The notes under the pieces: generated by a model
Told to the model about the DNA's origin: nothing
Database searches by the model: none
The model's input: only the letters and a program-made list of their open reading frames with translations
In this document: positions 11,551 through 22,420 of the stretch, one piece after another
Position numbering within the stretch: the stretch's first letter is position 1
How the letters are laid out: the number at the start of each line of letters is the position of its first letter
DNA from: Gnetum montanum
Taxonomy: Eukaryota > Streptophyta > Gnetopsida > Gnetales > Gnetaceae
Reading direction: 5' to 3'
Length of the DNA: 64,000 bases
NCBI GenBank assembly: GCA_015680685.1
Contig: MNCI01035818.1
Location: forward strand, 109,099-173,098
Position numbers and translations under genes: made by a program

Positions 11551-12480
11551 GTGTAGTGACACATTTTTTAATTCACTTGTTCTTCCCCTACATATGTGTT
11601 TTTGTAGGTCTCAGGCTTTGTGGAGATATCTTGAAAGTCTTAAAGTCATCTTGTCTAAGATCTAGGCTCTCAAGAGATAGGAGACATTTGAGTCAAATTA
11701 AGAGCTTACAGCAAACGTTTGGGAATTTTAATAGACATCTCAAGTAAGACATCTTGGAAATGCATGAGACATATTAGGTGTTACATAAGACATCCCACAA
11801 ATATGGAGACATCTTAGCTAAAGTATGAGATGTCTTAGATAAAAGTGAGACATCTTACCAAAATGGATAGTTTTGTGGGGAGACATCTCGATAAGGCTAA
11901 AGATGACTTGAACAAGTAGGGAAACTTTTGAAATAGTCATTTCAAGTTTGAAAATAGTTAAGACAAGATGGAAAAAAAGATAGAAATAGCATGGGAACTC
12001 CAAGTTGACATTGAGAAAGATTTCTTAGGGTTTTTATCTTATTGTATTAATTAATATGAATTGTGTTGCATGCTAGTATGATAGAGAGATGGGAATGAGA
12101 TGTCACAAGGGCACATGTAAAGAGTGCTTAAGTGTGTTTGCAACTCTAGCTCAATAGAATGAGTGTTGGCCTGGTGTCTCTTGAGTCTTGTGAGTTTATA
12201 ACTCAGTCCTAAGTTATGGGAGAGACTCTCTATTAATTTTATCTTACATTAAGAATACCCATTGTGTGGTTGTAGAGCCTTATGCTTTGTATCATCATTT
12301 GAGTATCTTGAGAGGCTTTGGATATTTTGTGAGTTGTTGAATCTTGTTGTAATCTTCTCTTTATATAATTTAAGATATCATGTGTTCCCATTTTCTAGAA
12401 AATTAATTATCTTTTCATAATATCTGGATTTAGCATTAGAAGGTGATTTGATAATGGAGTGAACCTACTCCATCTAACAC
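11551..12480 (+). repeat. 3' LTR of the chromovirus-like element
   Basis: A purine-rich GCATGGGAGAGTTGG (about 11537) precedes TGTAGTGACACA, the expected polypurine tract and TG start of an LTR. The LTR holds five GAGACA hexamers (11681, 11766, 11806, 11847, 11880) and a tRNA-like segment (12147-12204). The end is placed at about CATCTAACA near 12480 by inference; no second LTR is present for comparison. Confidence 0.65.
12147..12204 (+). ncRNA. tRNA-like segment (SINE head or tRNA relic) within LTR
   Basis: TAGCTCAATAGAATGAG (12147-12163) resembles a pol III A box, GTGTTGGCCTGGTGTC follows as in a D-arm/anticodon region, and GAGTTTATAACTC (12192-12204) is a worn B box. The A-to-B spacing of about 46 bp fits a tRNA. 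The B box core TTCGA has become TTATA, so it is probably not transcribed today. Confidence 0.45.
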
Positions 12481-13530
12481 CATTTCTTTACCTTTCTCTT
12501 CTTATGTTAAAAGATCTATGACCATTTTTATATCTTAAACCATAATAAAACATGGAAGAGATCATTTTTCTTTTCTTTTTTTCTACAATTTTATTCCTAT
12601 TTTATGCTAATTTATTAATATCCTTTTTAACCCCTTCATAAATGGTCATCATTGAATCAAATTTTTTCTCGAGGATCATGACACTCTAAATGACATGTAG
12701 GCATTTTGAAGCTAACTTTCACTTTTATCAAATCTTCCCACAAAATAATTTTTGAAAAATTAATATATAAATACATCTTCTTCATTTTCATAATAGCTTT
12801 AATTTACCTTCTTTTCTTTCCCTATGTCAATTTGAATCCATTTAATTATATCATTCCATTGAGTATCATTTACTTTACCATTGTTAACTTTTTCCATCTT
12901 CTTTTGGAAAACTAGCTAATAATGTAGATTGGAAGCATTTCACGTTAAGATCACTTGTTTATTACTGTTATTCAAAGAAAAAAAAAATACACTTTAGTAG
13001 TTCTCACCAATTCTTTTCATCCTTAATATCATCAATGATATTCTATGTTAGTTTCAACATTATTATTAATATCAATATCATCAATTCTATCATGTTTCAA
13101 TATTTCCTTCAAAGTGATGCTAGAAGAGATTATCTACATCATCTACAATGTTACCTCTTACATCAATGTTAGAGCTATTTAATAAGCAACATCACGAGTT
13201 TCTATCAGTAATGCTTTCAATCAAGTATAAAAATTTATTACAATGATTACTTTTTAGTTTTGAATTTTAAAAGGTTAATGCACATTTTAATTTAATGGCA
13301 TATGTTTGATAAAATAAATTTGATGATGAATATTTATGTAATTTGGATTTAAATCTATATTTTTTTCTATTATGTTAATATTCCATTATGGATTTTATTC
13401 AACTTTAACCTAATTTAAATTTAGTTACATTTTACCAATTCTCTAGGTTAATCACTTAAGGTTTTCAATACATTTTAGACTTTTTAAATTTGGTTCCTTC
13501 TCTAATGATTGACATCCAAAAGAAAATTAC
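12481..13530. other. AT-rich DNA without recognisable gene
   Basis: Long A/T runs and scattered short open frames without known motifs. No LTR ends, RT motifs or splice-like structure were seen. It is probably worn repeat DNA upstream of the transporter relic. Confidence 0.5.
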
Positions 13531-13630
13531 TGAGATCATGAGGTAATTTTGTAGATCATAAGGTACTTTTTGATAAATATTGAGATCACAAGGTAACCAT
13601 GTAGATCATAAGGTACTTTTTGACAATCAT
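13531..13630 (+). repeat. two 50-bp tandem units
   Basis: Units at 13531-13580 and 13581-13630 share TGAGATCA, AAGGTA and GTAGATCATAAGGTACTTTT at a 50-bp offset. Each unit is itself two AGATCA..AGGTA half units, so an older duplication of about 22 to 26 bp preceded it. Confidence 0.8.
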
Positions 13631-13806
13631 ACAATCATTGGAAGTTTCATTACAACCTACATTAAGGGTCTTGATGTAGGTTAGAATGTTCCATATGTGC
13701 CATACACTAGCTTAGTTATATATATTTATAATATATATCTATAAATTGGCCGATAGAATCTTATAAGATTACAAGTAAGAAGTTCTTTGAGTAAAAAATT
13801 TCCCAA

Positions 13807-13872
13807 CTTCTGGACGAAGAACAAGATTTAAAAACCCAAATTTTCATGCCTTCTGGACGAAGAACAAGATTT
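13807..13872 (+). repeat. direct repeat, 23-bp core, 43-bp spacing
   Basis: CTTCTGGACGAAGAACAAG plus ATTT occurs at 13807 and again at 13850 without mismatch. It lies 160 to 220 bp upstream of the transporter start codon, in the likely promoter/5' leader. Confidence 0.85.
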
Positions 13873-14112
13873 TTGTACCTTATTTTTCCTAAGGATGGTT
13901 TTTCATGAAAAAAAAAATTCCATGAATTAGAATCTCTGTTCCCAACTCACTGCAGGCACAGACTGCAGCCCCATTCTAGAGGCCTTCTCTTCTCTGCCAT
14001 ACAACAGAGGCAGAAGTGAGTCAGGAACCATGGCTTCTGCAGAGGCGGAGAAGCAGACGATGATGGCGGAAGTGGATCCGAAAACGCAGAAGAACCCCGA
14101 CTACAATAGCAC

Positions 14113-14144
14113 GTTCGTTATCCTCTGCGTTCATTATCCTCTGC
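14113..14144 (+). repeat. 16-bp tandem duplication breaking transporter exon 1
   Basis: GTTCGTTATCCTCTGC (14113-14128) is followed at once by GTTCATTATCCTCTGC (14129-14144), one mismatch. Removing either unit restores the family-like frame, so this is the frameshifting lesion. Confidence 0.9.
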
Positions 14145-14170
14145 GCAGTACTCGCCTCTACTAACTCCGT

Positions 14171-14296
14171 GGTTCTTGGCTACGGTAATAAACCTATTAC
14201 TATCATCTTCAATCTTTCTGCTTCATGGAGTTTGGTTCTTGGCTACGGTAATAAACCTATTACTATCATCTTCGATCTTTCTGCTTCATGGAGTTT
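14171..14296 (+). repeat. 63-bp tandem duplication across the exon 1 splice donor
   Basis: Two 63-bp units (14171-14233 and 14234-14296) differ at one visible base. Each contains GGTTCTTGGCTACG followed by GTAATA, so the exon end and the 5' splice site are duplicated (donors at 14185 and 14248). Confidence 0.9.
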
Positions 14297-15048
14297 GTAT
14301 AAGTAATAAGTCTGTATCGTTATTTGGGTTTCTTACCAATTTGACTGCAACTATCTTAGTTGCGTGGTTTCAGTAGCCGTGTAGTTAATTCTTTTCCGTT
14401 AGGAGTTAATGAATACACGGGTTCTCTTTTCCAACGTTGTGCATATAGATTATAGAAGCCTTCAGACCTAAATGGTGCAACACTTGAAAGTTCAAACTTT
14501 AATACTATTCTCCCAGATTCACTTCATGATAGTTTGTTTGTTAATCTTGTATGCGACATCTTTTCACTCTTCCAGACTTTAAATTCTTCCCCACCTGCAC
14601 AGAACCTTACTCTTCCCAACCCATCTACATGTCCGAAATCCTTCCTACACCACCACAACCAAAAGTCCAAAACTAATCTCATTTCTTTGTCCACTGACCC
14701 CTCCGGTCTCCCCCATTTCTCTATGTGGGTAAATCAAACTCCGTTTGCGAATTGCACGCAGTCTTTAACATTACAGTGATGATACATGCCGCCCGAATCT
14801 AATGAACACTCTGTGCATTTCCGAATTCAGATGTGGGAGTGATGAGCGGGGTGATGCCCTTGATGCGGAAAAAAATCCACATGAACGACGCCATGGTAGA
14901 AATCGTCATCGGCTCCCTAAACATAATCTCGCTGCTAGGCGCGGCCATGGCGGGACGCACATCAGACGCAATCGGACGGCGCTGGACCATGGCGCTGGTG
15001 GCCATGATATTCCTAATAGGAGCTCTGTTAATGGCGGTGGCTATCAGC

Positions 15049-15620
15049 AGCAACGGAGACGTGGACGGAGGTGAAAACAGAAGAGGCTCGATGTCAGCCT
15101 GACAGCAACTCGGGCAGGGCCTCTTCGGGCATGGTTGGAGATGAATAAGTGGCAGACTGTGGGGCACACATACGTCGTGCAAGGCAGCAAATGACAGATG
15201 CGCGATGCCAGACATGTCTATCAGCAACGGTGGACGTCAGGAAGTCTTTCTCTACTCATAAACAAAAACCCCGCAGAGAAACGTTGCTGTGTAATTGACT
15301 GGGAAAGACTCAAGGCAAAGCATTTCGTACCGAGAGCGCGAGCCAGCAACACCGTAGTAGGCATTGAGCGCCTTGCTGATGCTCTCCTGGTTTCGCCTGT
15401 CCCCGAACTCGGTCAGGAATGGAGCTTCCACCAGTCTAAGTGCCGGAACCACGGAAAGTGGTGAGAGTCGTGCAGCCTTCGCCTCCTGTTTCTCTCCTAT
15501 TTCTATTTCGTGCCCTGATCCACGCTTCGATGCTGTTCTGATCCACGCTTCGATGCTGTTCTGATCCACGCCTGGTTTTTGTCTTCGGCTAAAACTCGAG
15601 CCCTCTTATTGCTCTGTGCA
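15049..15620. other. CpG-rich stretch, possible worn coding DNA
   Basis: Base use matches the transporter exons, not the flanks. On the + strand a weak GQGLFGHGW-like string near 15115 could be the decayed next part of the transporter. On the minus strand about 15480-15320 reads LRLVEAPFLTEF, then NAYYGVAGSRSR and a GTACGA donor-like site, which looks protein-like but which I do not recognise. No intact gene is supported. Confidence 0.35.
15517..15570 (+). repeat. 23-bp tandem repeat, 2.3 copies
   Basis: GATCCACGCTTCGATGCTGT plus TCT repeats at 15517, 15540 and partly 15563, with perfect identity over the full units. Confidence 0.95.
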
Positions 15621-15682
15621 CTGTTCTCACGCATTATCTATCTATTTATAAGAATGTAAAGGATGTAATCTTTGATAACACG

Positions 15683-15900
15683 TTAGGGTTAGGGTTATGC
15701 ACAAAGTTGGCCTCTCTCGAATTTTAATTACACGTCAGCGTTATTCACAAAGTTGCGTTACCGAAATAGCGTATATGAAATTTTACACGTCAGCATCACA
15801 CGTCAGCAGCGTTGCGCACAAAATAGTGTTACCGATATGGGCCGTGGGAAAGTCAACGCTGGTCAGCGTTACGCAAAAAATATTAGCGTTACCAATTTCT
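15683..15900 (+). repeat. TTAGGG pair and CACGTCAGC / GCGTTACC motif cluster
   Basis: TTAGGGTTAGGGTTA lies at 15683-15697. CACGTCAGC occurs at 15731, 15786 and 15798 and a related GGTCAGCG near 15862. GCGTTACC-like strings (GCGTTACC, GTGTTACC, GCGTTACG, GCGTTACC) are interleaved from about 15755 to 15895. The motifs contain ACGTCA (reverse TGACGT), a known plant bZIP core. Confidence 0.6.
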
Positions 15901-15934
15901 CACTGGTAATGGCCTATCGGCCAAAAAAGCACTA

Positions 15935-16480
15935 ACACAAGGAACAATAAAGAAAATGACTACTTTAGCCATTAGCATTTCAAACATTAAGTTTTGACAC
16001 CATAAACATAATTCTAACCTATCAACTTAGAAAAATAACATGAATAAACCATAACTAGAATTCTTTAGGGTTGAGCAAATTGACATTTGAAATGTTAGAT
16101 CATGTTTTAAACATTGTATGATTGACTACAATTCTCTACCACCCTAAATTTCGTTTGTTTGCATAAATGTGTTGCCCACACCTTCTATTTTATGTTTGAT
16201 GACTCTTACATATAGGACATCTTATTTTCATGGGGAGTATTTGTTTGGTTTAGTGGAGCTAACATAGAGGAAGTGGTTGATTGGTTTTAAAGGAACCTTA
16301 AGGAATTCTAAAGTTCTTTAATATTTATAGTAGGGAAGTCCATGTCATGTTGGCCTCTAAACAACATCACATGGAGAAAGCATTTGTGCACCTAGTGAAT
16401 GACAGAAACTGAAATGCCATTTGGGATGACCTTAATACTAGATATTAGAAATATTAAATAAGTCTTGTAGGAAAATTTTG
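15935..16480. other. unassigned AT-rich DNA
   Basis: No protein-like frame, LTR end or structured repeat was recognised between the CpG-rich island and the 3' end of the L1-type LINE. Confidence 0.5.
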
Positions 16481-17810
16481 TTTGGTTTTGGTTCAATTTT
16501 TAAAAAACATTTTGGCACAAAAAGAGGGGTTGTTGGATTCCAAAAAAATGAATAATAATATTAAATAAAATTTAGATTACATTAGATCATTGAAGAAAGA
16601 GTCTAAAAAAAAGACTAATGGATTTGGGGATGCATTTTTAGATTTTCATCTTTACAACTAATATTGAAAAAATTCCCACCTAAGGTAGGAAAAGAATTAT
16701 TCTTTTCTCTTCATCAAAAGCACCCTCAAAGGTTTTCACTTCTTACTAAAAACTTTCTTTAAAGATAAGGAGAAAAATCTATATAGAAATAAAAGAAAAA
16801 ATCAATAAAAAATAAAGAATAAAGATAAAACCTTCCCATCCTTGAGCCTCCAAAAAAAAATTACTACAATAGAGAACAAGTTAATTGTTAAGCTTTCATT
16901 GGGATATTTCTCATTTGAAGTTGTAGCTAAAAATTAACATCTTTAAGAATCTAATATTTGACTCCTAAAGAGAGATCATAGTTATATTCTTGTTGTTGGA
17001 AAATAATTGCACATCGAAACTTCCAAATAGAGTAGAAAATAAGGGGTTGAAGATATTTCTAAATAAAAATAAAGAAATTATACAAAGTAAGTTGATCACA
17101 AAAAATGAATTCATTGATACTTGTTTAAAAGTTATTATAAATTTTGGATGATCATTTCCAAGCATGTTGAGTAATAGGATACTTAAAAAAACATAAAAAT
17201 GAGTTTTTGCTTCTATAAAGAGGGCATTAAGGAGAAAAAATTTCTCATATGTTTAAGACAAGTGCTAATAGGAATACCTTAATGATTAAGACACTATCAA
17301 AAATACAAATTTTAGGAAATGTAAGAGCTCTTCTAATATCTTTCATTTTCCTCATTCAAAATTATGAAGATAATTGTATTTTCTAGGCCTTATTAAATTT
17401 GTTATGAAGAAAACCATTCTTTGTAATAATCTCAAAATAAATTTTCAAATTAAAAGGAAAAATAGATTTTCCATCCTTCCAAAATATATTATGAAAAGCC
17501 TTATGCAAACTAATGTCAACTGTAAATAAATTTTCATGATTAGAAATTAACTTTTCAAAATTATTTTTCTTTTTTCTATTCAAATCATAGAGGCTAGAAG
17601 CTTCATTTTAAGTAATCCATCTATCATGAATATGTAGCTAAGAAACTAAAGTAATAACAATTTTACTCCACATTGTACACAATCTAGATGCATTAGTAGC
17701 CCAAGCTCCTTCATTAAAAGGAAGCCACCATGGATTAATTTTCTTGAGCATATCCTCTAAGACTATAATATGATTATAATTTCAATATTTACTAATCTTG
17801 TATTATGTAT

Positions 17811-17818
17811 NNNNNNNN
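17811..17818. other. assembly gap (8 N)
   Basis: Eight ambiguous bases inside the L1-type LINE. Confidence 1.
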
Positions 17819-17999
17819 AGAAGACCAACTATTATCATTCTTAGGTTTTCCTTACATAAGTTTGTTTCTTAAAAGGAGCATCCAAACATCATCTTCATTA
17901 ATGTACTTTACAAGTAGTTTTGCTACAAGAGAAATGCTTTGGTTATAATAATTAATGAGCCCAATTCCCCCATCTTTCTTGCTTTAGTACAAATATCCC

Positions 18000-19100
18000 A
18001 ATCAGCTCTAGAAAAACCTTTTCTATATTAGTTACTAGACCAAAGAAACTAACAAATAATATGATTAATTCTATCATAAGAAGTTTTAGAAGGAGCCCAA
18101 AAATTTAAGTAATAAACATGAGTTAATTAAGCATTTACTTAATAAATAAAACTTTTCTAGCAAAGGTGATCTTATTCCCTTTCCATTTACCAAGCTTCTT
18201 TTCAATTTTATCAACCACATAATTTCAAAAAGTAGTGAGATTAAGCATAAAAGAAAAAGATATTCATAAAATTTTGAAATCATAATCTTTTTTCAAGATT
18301 TTCCATGGCCTGAAAACAATCCACTCATCAATATTACCACTAAAATAAATAGCATATTTTTGTCAAGGGATCCAATATTTAGATAACATGCAACAATATT
18401 TCACTATAGCTAAAAGAGTATTGATACATTGTAGAGAATTGTTGAACATAAAAAAAGTCATCTAAAAACCTCATGTTAAGTAATCATGTACCTTGATCAT
18501 AATTCCCTTAATGATATTCTTTTGAAGATCATAATATATAAAATATGTGAAAGAAAATCTACAATAATAATAAAAAGCTAGGAAGCTAGAGGAAAAACCT
18601 AATAAACTAAATGTTAAAGAGAAAAGAAGGAACTTAATTTAAAATTAATAGCAATTTGAACATTAGCTTTAATGAGTAGGGTATAGATAAGAAAAATAAA
18701 ATAATCACTATATCCAACTTTATAGAGATAAGAAATAATGAAATTTTATTCAATCCTATCATAACATTTGACATAGTCTAACTTAATAAAAGCAATGTCT
18801 TAATTAGTATTAGAAACCCACTACATTCACTCCCAAGCTACAATAAAATTATCTAAGGTACATTTACCTTTAACAAAACTAGTCTACTTAGATCTAATGA
18901 TATCTTCAAAGACCTTTTCAATTTTGCAAGTCATGCATTTAACTAAAATTTTATAAGTATTTTTAAGAAATGTAATAGCCTTCCAATTACCAATATGTTG
19001 AAGATATTTATTTTTAAGAAGAAGGAAAATTGCATATTTACTAATATTTTTACTAAGAGATTTTTTTAATGGCTTCTTGGAAAACATGAAAAGATCATCT
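18000..19100 (-). pseudogene. L1 LINE reverse transcriptase region
   Basis: GNWKAITFLKNTYKI (about 19000) matches the plant L1 RT entry motif (NWRPITLLN.IYKI), followed by IIRSK.TSFVKGK and IKLDYVK near 18800, the LDF.KAYD-type box. The catalytic ADD region near 18460 is worn. This enzyme primes cDNA on nicked target DNA. Confidence 0.8.
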
Positions 19101-20949
19101 CCAATGACATCTTAATGATTCTTAAATAACTCAATTGGAAAACCATCCAAACCTAGAGTTTTACCATTTGGTAAACTAAAGGTTGCTACTTTAATTTCTT
19201 CCACTATAATTTCTACTTCAAGAATACCTTAATACACTTTTTTTATAAAATAAGAAATATGTGCACTAGAGGCCTAAAAAGATTCCTTACTAAAATTATT
19301 AGAAGAAATTTGGTTTTCTACAAAACTATTAATATTCTTAGGATCTATAATGATGGAATCATTTATATAAAGTGATTTGAGTTTAGGTACTTGACGTATT
19401 CCTTTTAGGAATTTAAAAAAAATTTCTAACAAGTTTCATTTTTAACTTTTATCCAACCCATCCAACTTGTAGTAAGAGTGCTTTTAGCTTCAAAAGCATT
19501 CCAACATTATTTAACATAATAAGCTTTATCTAAGGCTTTTTGAGTTTCAAAATCAAAGGGTTTTGATCTAATAGAATTTGTATTTTCTTGATAGATTTCA
19601 CAGATCTTCTTTAACTTAATACTTAGCAAATTTCTTTCCAAATCATTTAGCATAATTTCTAACTCTATACGTATTTTTCTATCAGTAATCAATTTAACTA
19701 ATATCATTAGCAAGCTTTTTTCTATATTCCATAAAGACTTCAAAATATTTTTTCCACTAGGTCTTGTGAATATATTAGCATTCATATGAAAAAGCTTATG
19801 CTTTCTAAAGGAAAAAGAATTAATTTTAAAGAGAAAAATGTTAATAGTAAAATGATCTGTTAAATTAACATTTGTATGCACTTCTACTTTCCTTGTAGGC
19901 TTTCCAAAGAAAACATTATAGATGTAAAATATATCAAATTGATAATAAATTATATCATTTTCTTGTTGATAATTACACCATGTATAATGTTTCTCATTTG
20001 AATGATGTGGGAATAAAGAGCTAACATTGTAAATAAAATATTATGCTTTAAAATTGAACTAATCATTTTTTCTTAAGAAGACATGTTAGAAGGAAGAATA
20101 CTGAGTTTATATAAATGAATTTCAACCATATTGAAATCATCTTCAATAATCCAAGAAATTTTAGATAGATATAGAATATTTTTCCAAACTTCTAATCGAT
20201 CTTTCAAATTATTTGGAGCATAAATATGATAGAGTCCAAAATCTCTCTCTCTCTTTTTTTACTATGACATGTAATCCAAATAACTCTTATAAGGTTGTCA
20301 AAACTAGAATTAAAAACTTTTCCAATCTAATTTTTATTAATGAGAATAACAACATCGTCTTTAATAACTTCATGAGAATTAGAAAACCAACTTAGTATTT
20401 TAAAATACCTTTACCAAAAAAGCTAATATAATGTATTAAAATCTTAACTTTTTACAAGAAAAGGAAATCTAGAGATAAATGTCGATTTGAAAGATACTTC
20501 CTAATAATCTTGGCTTGGGATCTATTAGAAATACCTTAAACATTCCATGATAAAACTATGATTGAGATGTGGGGAAGGAGACCTCCATCCTTAATTTTTC
20601 AATTTCAGCATTTATCTTACTATCCAAGTTACTAATACATGAAAAAGCATTGTTTGATAAAAAAAAAATTTAGATTAGTAGTATAAGTAGAGAGAGAATG
20701 AGATGTGTTTGGGGTTATTGAATTGAAGGAAGTATCTATAGGTCTCTTCTTGTTGTGTCCAACTAAGTGAAATCCATCTACATCAATATTTCTATTATTA
20801 GTTCCTACTAAAAATTTCCTTTTTTCTAAAACAAATTTTAAATATCAAGAGTTTGGTAGCATCCTTAAAATTAAAAGGATTAGTATAAGGTTGAAAAATT
20901 ATTAAAAAATATTTCATTTGTGCTTGTTGAAAACTACCATTTTTTTCCT

Positions 20950-21700
20950 TTTCTAAAAATATTTTTGTTTTCCTTCACAAACAACATTTTTAGTAAGCAT
21001 AGAACATATTCCAATAACATGGTCTTAGTGATGATAATAGTTGTAACAACTTCATAAATTATAATATGTAATTTTCTGAGAAAAGTACTAATTACCAGCC
21101 TTGAGTTTTAATTCTATCTTTTTCTATCATATATCAATCTTTGCAAAATAATATATGCATTGCACACTATCTAGTAATGTTTTATACTTTATCTTTAGGA
21201 TTGTGCCAATGCTACCAACGATCTTGTTTTCAACACTTTGAAAAGTAAAAGAAATATTTTCTACTTCAATCTAACTAGGAACTTTAGAGTAATCATAAGA
21301 ATAGGCATCAAAATCCAATTTCCATTCTTGAGAAATAAAAGTATTATATTGATTCATAATAACTTTAAGATTTAACGATTTCTCAACCATGTCAAAATTG
21401 GCCAATTTAACAAGTAAAAAAGATTCAAAAAATAATAAGTATGCCAAATATTAATTCCATAATATTAAATAATAGCTTTTATTACTAGTATAAAACCCTT
21501 ATTTAGGCAAACAAATCCAATAATTTGTAAAAATATGTATAGTGAAGTAAGATCTTTTGACAATAATTCATATAAATCATTACTTAAAAGAAAATTAAAA
21601 GCTTCAGAATTCGTGATAGTCTCTATAGTCTAAGAGATATTAGTATTTTCTATCTTCAAATCATTCTAGACCAAAAAATACTTTTGTTGTAACTCCAGAT
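20950..21700 (-). pseudogene. LINE ORF1 (Gag-like, zinc-knuckle type)
   Basis: The minus strand shows ANFDMVEKSLNLKV, EWKLDFDAYSYDYSKVPS and ISFTFQSVENKI in order, then a C/H cluster near 21040 (CYNYYHH then DHVIGIC) resembling a zinc knuckle with one Cys changed. Plant L1 ORF1 proteins are RNA-binding partners of the ORF2 RT. The frame has several stops. Confidence 0.6.
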
Positions 21701-21719
21701 GAAATCCTCTATATTGACC

Positions 21720-22420
21720 AATACATTAATGTTATGGATTGGTGATTACATCAACAAGATGATTTGTTGATTATGATAATATGATTTTTGTACAAAAAAT
21801 CTAAACCTCTCAAACTTTAACATTTGAACAATAAGAGTTTTCTGCTAGATTTTTCACATTTGGGATTGGGTTGAGGTGGAATTCAGTTTGGATATTTTTG
21901 GCCATATGATATTATTTATTTGGTGATTTGGATGTTCGTATTGGGTTTGGTAGTAAAATTTTTGGATGCAATAACCCCTATGCATGATTGTTTAACTACC
22001 TAATATTTGGTAAACCCTTAAGGAAGTATTTGTAATTTATTTTTTTCTACCTAGTCATTTAAACTAAGTTTCCTCTTTTTTTTTCACCTCCTAGGTGAAA
22101 TAGATGTTTGTAATAAGTAGCTAAAGAAATAATTATTAGATTAGGATTTATACATTATTTGACATTTATTTAGGTTGAGGATTTTATGTAATTTCTAAGT
22201 TGTAATGTTTAGGTTATATGTTTGTATTTTTTAATGCTCTTTGATTGGCATGGATGGACTTGTACTTGTTTGGTGTAGGCTGAACATCACTTTAATATTT
22301 TATTTAATTTTATTTTCATTTTTTAAATATTCTTTTTAGTTGATAGTGACCGAATACTATTTATAGACAATACTTTGTTAATGGATATATCTTAAGAAAA
22401 TATTACCACTAAAATGAAGA
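21720..22420. other. unassigned AT-rich DNA between two LINEs
   Basis: No convincing frame. A T-run near 22080 followed by CACCTCCTAGGTG could be the end of another worn retroelement, but no motif supports it. Confidence 0.4.

Larger units (their letters stand above)
8955..12480 (+). mobile_element. Ty3/gypsy chromovirus-like element, 5'-truncated (RT to 3' LTR)
   Basis: The + strand carries RT, RNase H and integrase with a GPF/Y module, then a purine tract and a 3' LTR. Gag and protease are absent; the copy starts inside RT next to the LTR of A. It differs from the Athila-like elements in its RT (FFDDILIYS instead of FMDD) and its LTR, so it belongs to another Ty3/gypsy lineage. Assignment to chromoviruses rests on the RT/integrase style and GPF/Y module; I could not confirm a chromodomain at 11320-11480. 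Confidence 0.8.
14030..15048 (+). pseudogene. polyol/monosaccharide transporter (PLT-like MFS) gene relic
   Basis: Members of this family are 12-helix plasma-membrane H+/polyol or sugar symporters of about 500 residues; only the first 100 or so remain. Exon 1 (14030-14184) starts MASAEAEKQ and reaches the first helix, ending GGCTACG before GTAATA. Exon 2 (14831-15048) follows a TTCAG acceptor and reads GVMSGVMPLM, then AGRTSDAIGRRWT, the family RTSDxIGRR loop, and the next helix. Joined, the boundary codon gives GYD as expected. A 16-bp duplication in exon 1 shifts the frame and gives TAA at 14160-14162, and the match stops after AISSN at about 15048. So it is a truncated, unprocessed pseudogene; start choice rests on the only ATG fitting the family. 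Confidence 0.8.
16480..21720 (-). mobile_element. L1-type LINE, near full-length but decayed
   Basis: On the minus strand ORF1-like coding (about 21700-20950) is followed by the ORF2 endonuclease from about 20560 (WNV.GISNRSQA, later IYAPNN and DDFNMV near 20120), a linker (19881-19507), RT (about 19100-18000, with NWKAITFLKNTYKI and FVKGK) and a C-terminal part (17580-16970). This order is that of plant L1 LINEs, which copy themselves at the target site with no LTRs. Many stops; an 8-N gap lies at 17811-17818. Its 3' part has a second copy at 36840-37702. Confidence 0.8.

Noticed and set aside
14799-15227. 142-codon minus-strand open frame
   Set aside because: It lies opposite the transporter exon 2, whose + strand reading has clear MFS motifs; the minus reading has none.
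15683-15697. Interstitial telomere
   Set aside because: Only two and a half TTAGGG units, and the plant repeat is TTTAGGG; better seen as a telo-box-like motif.
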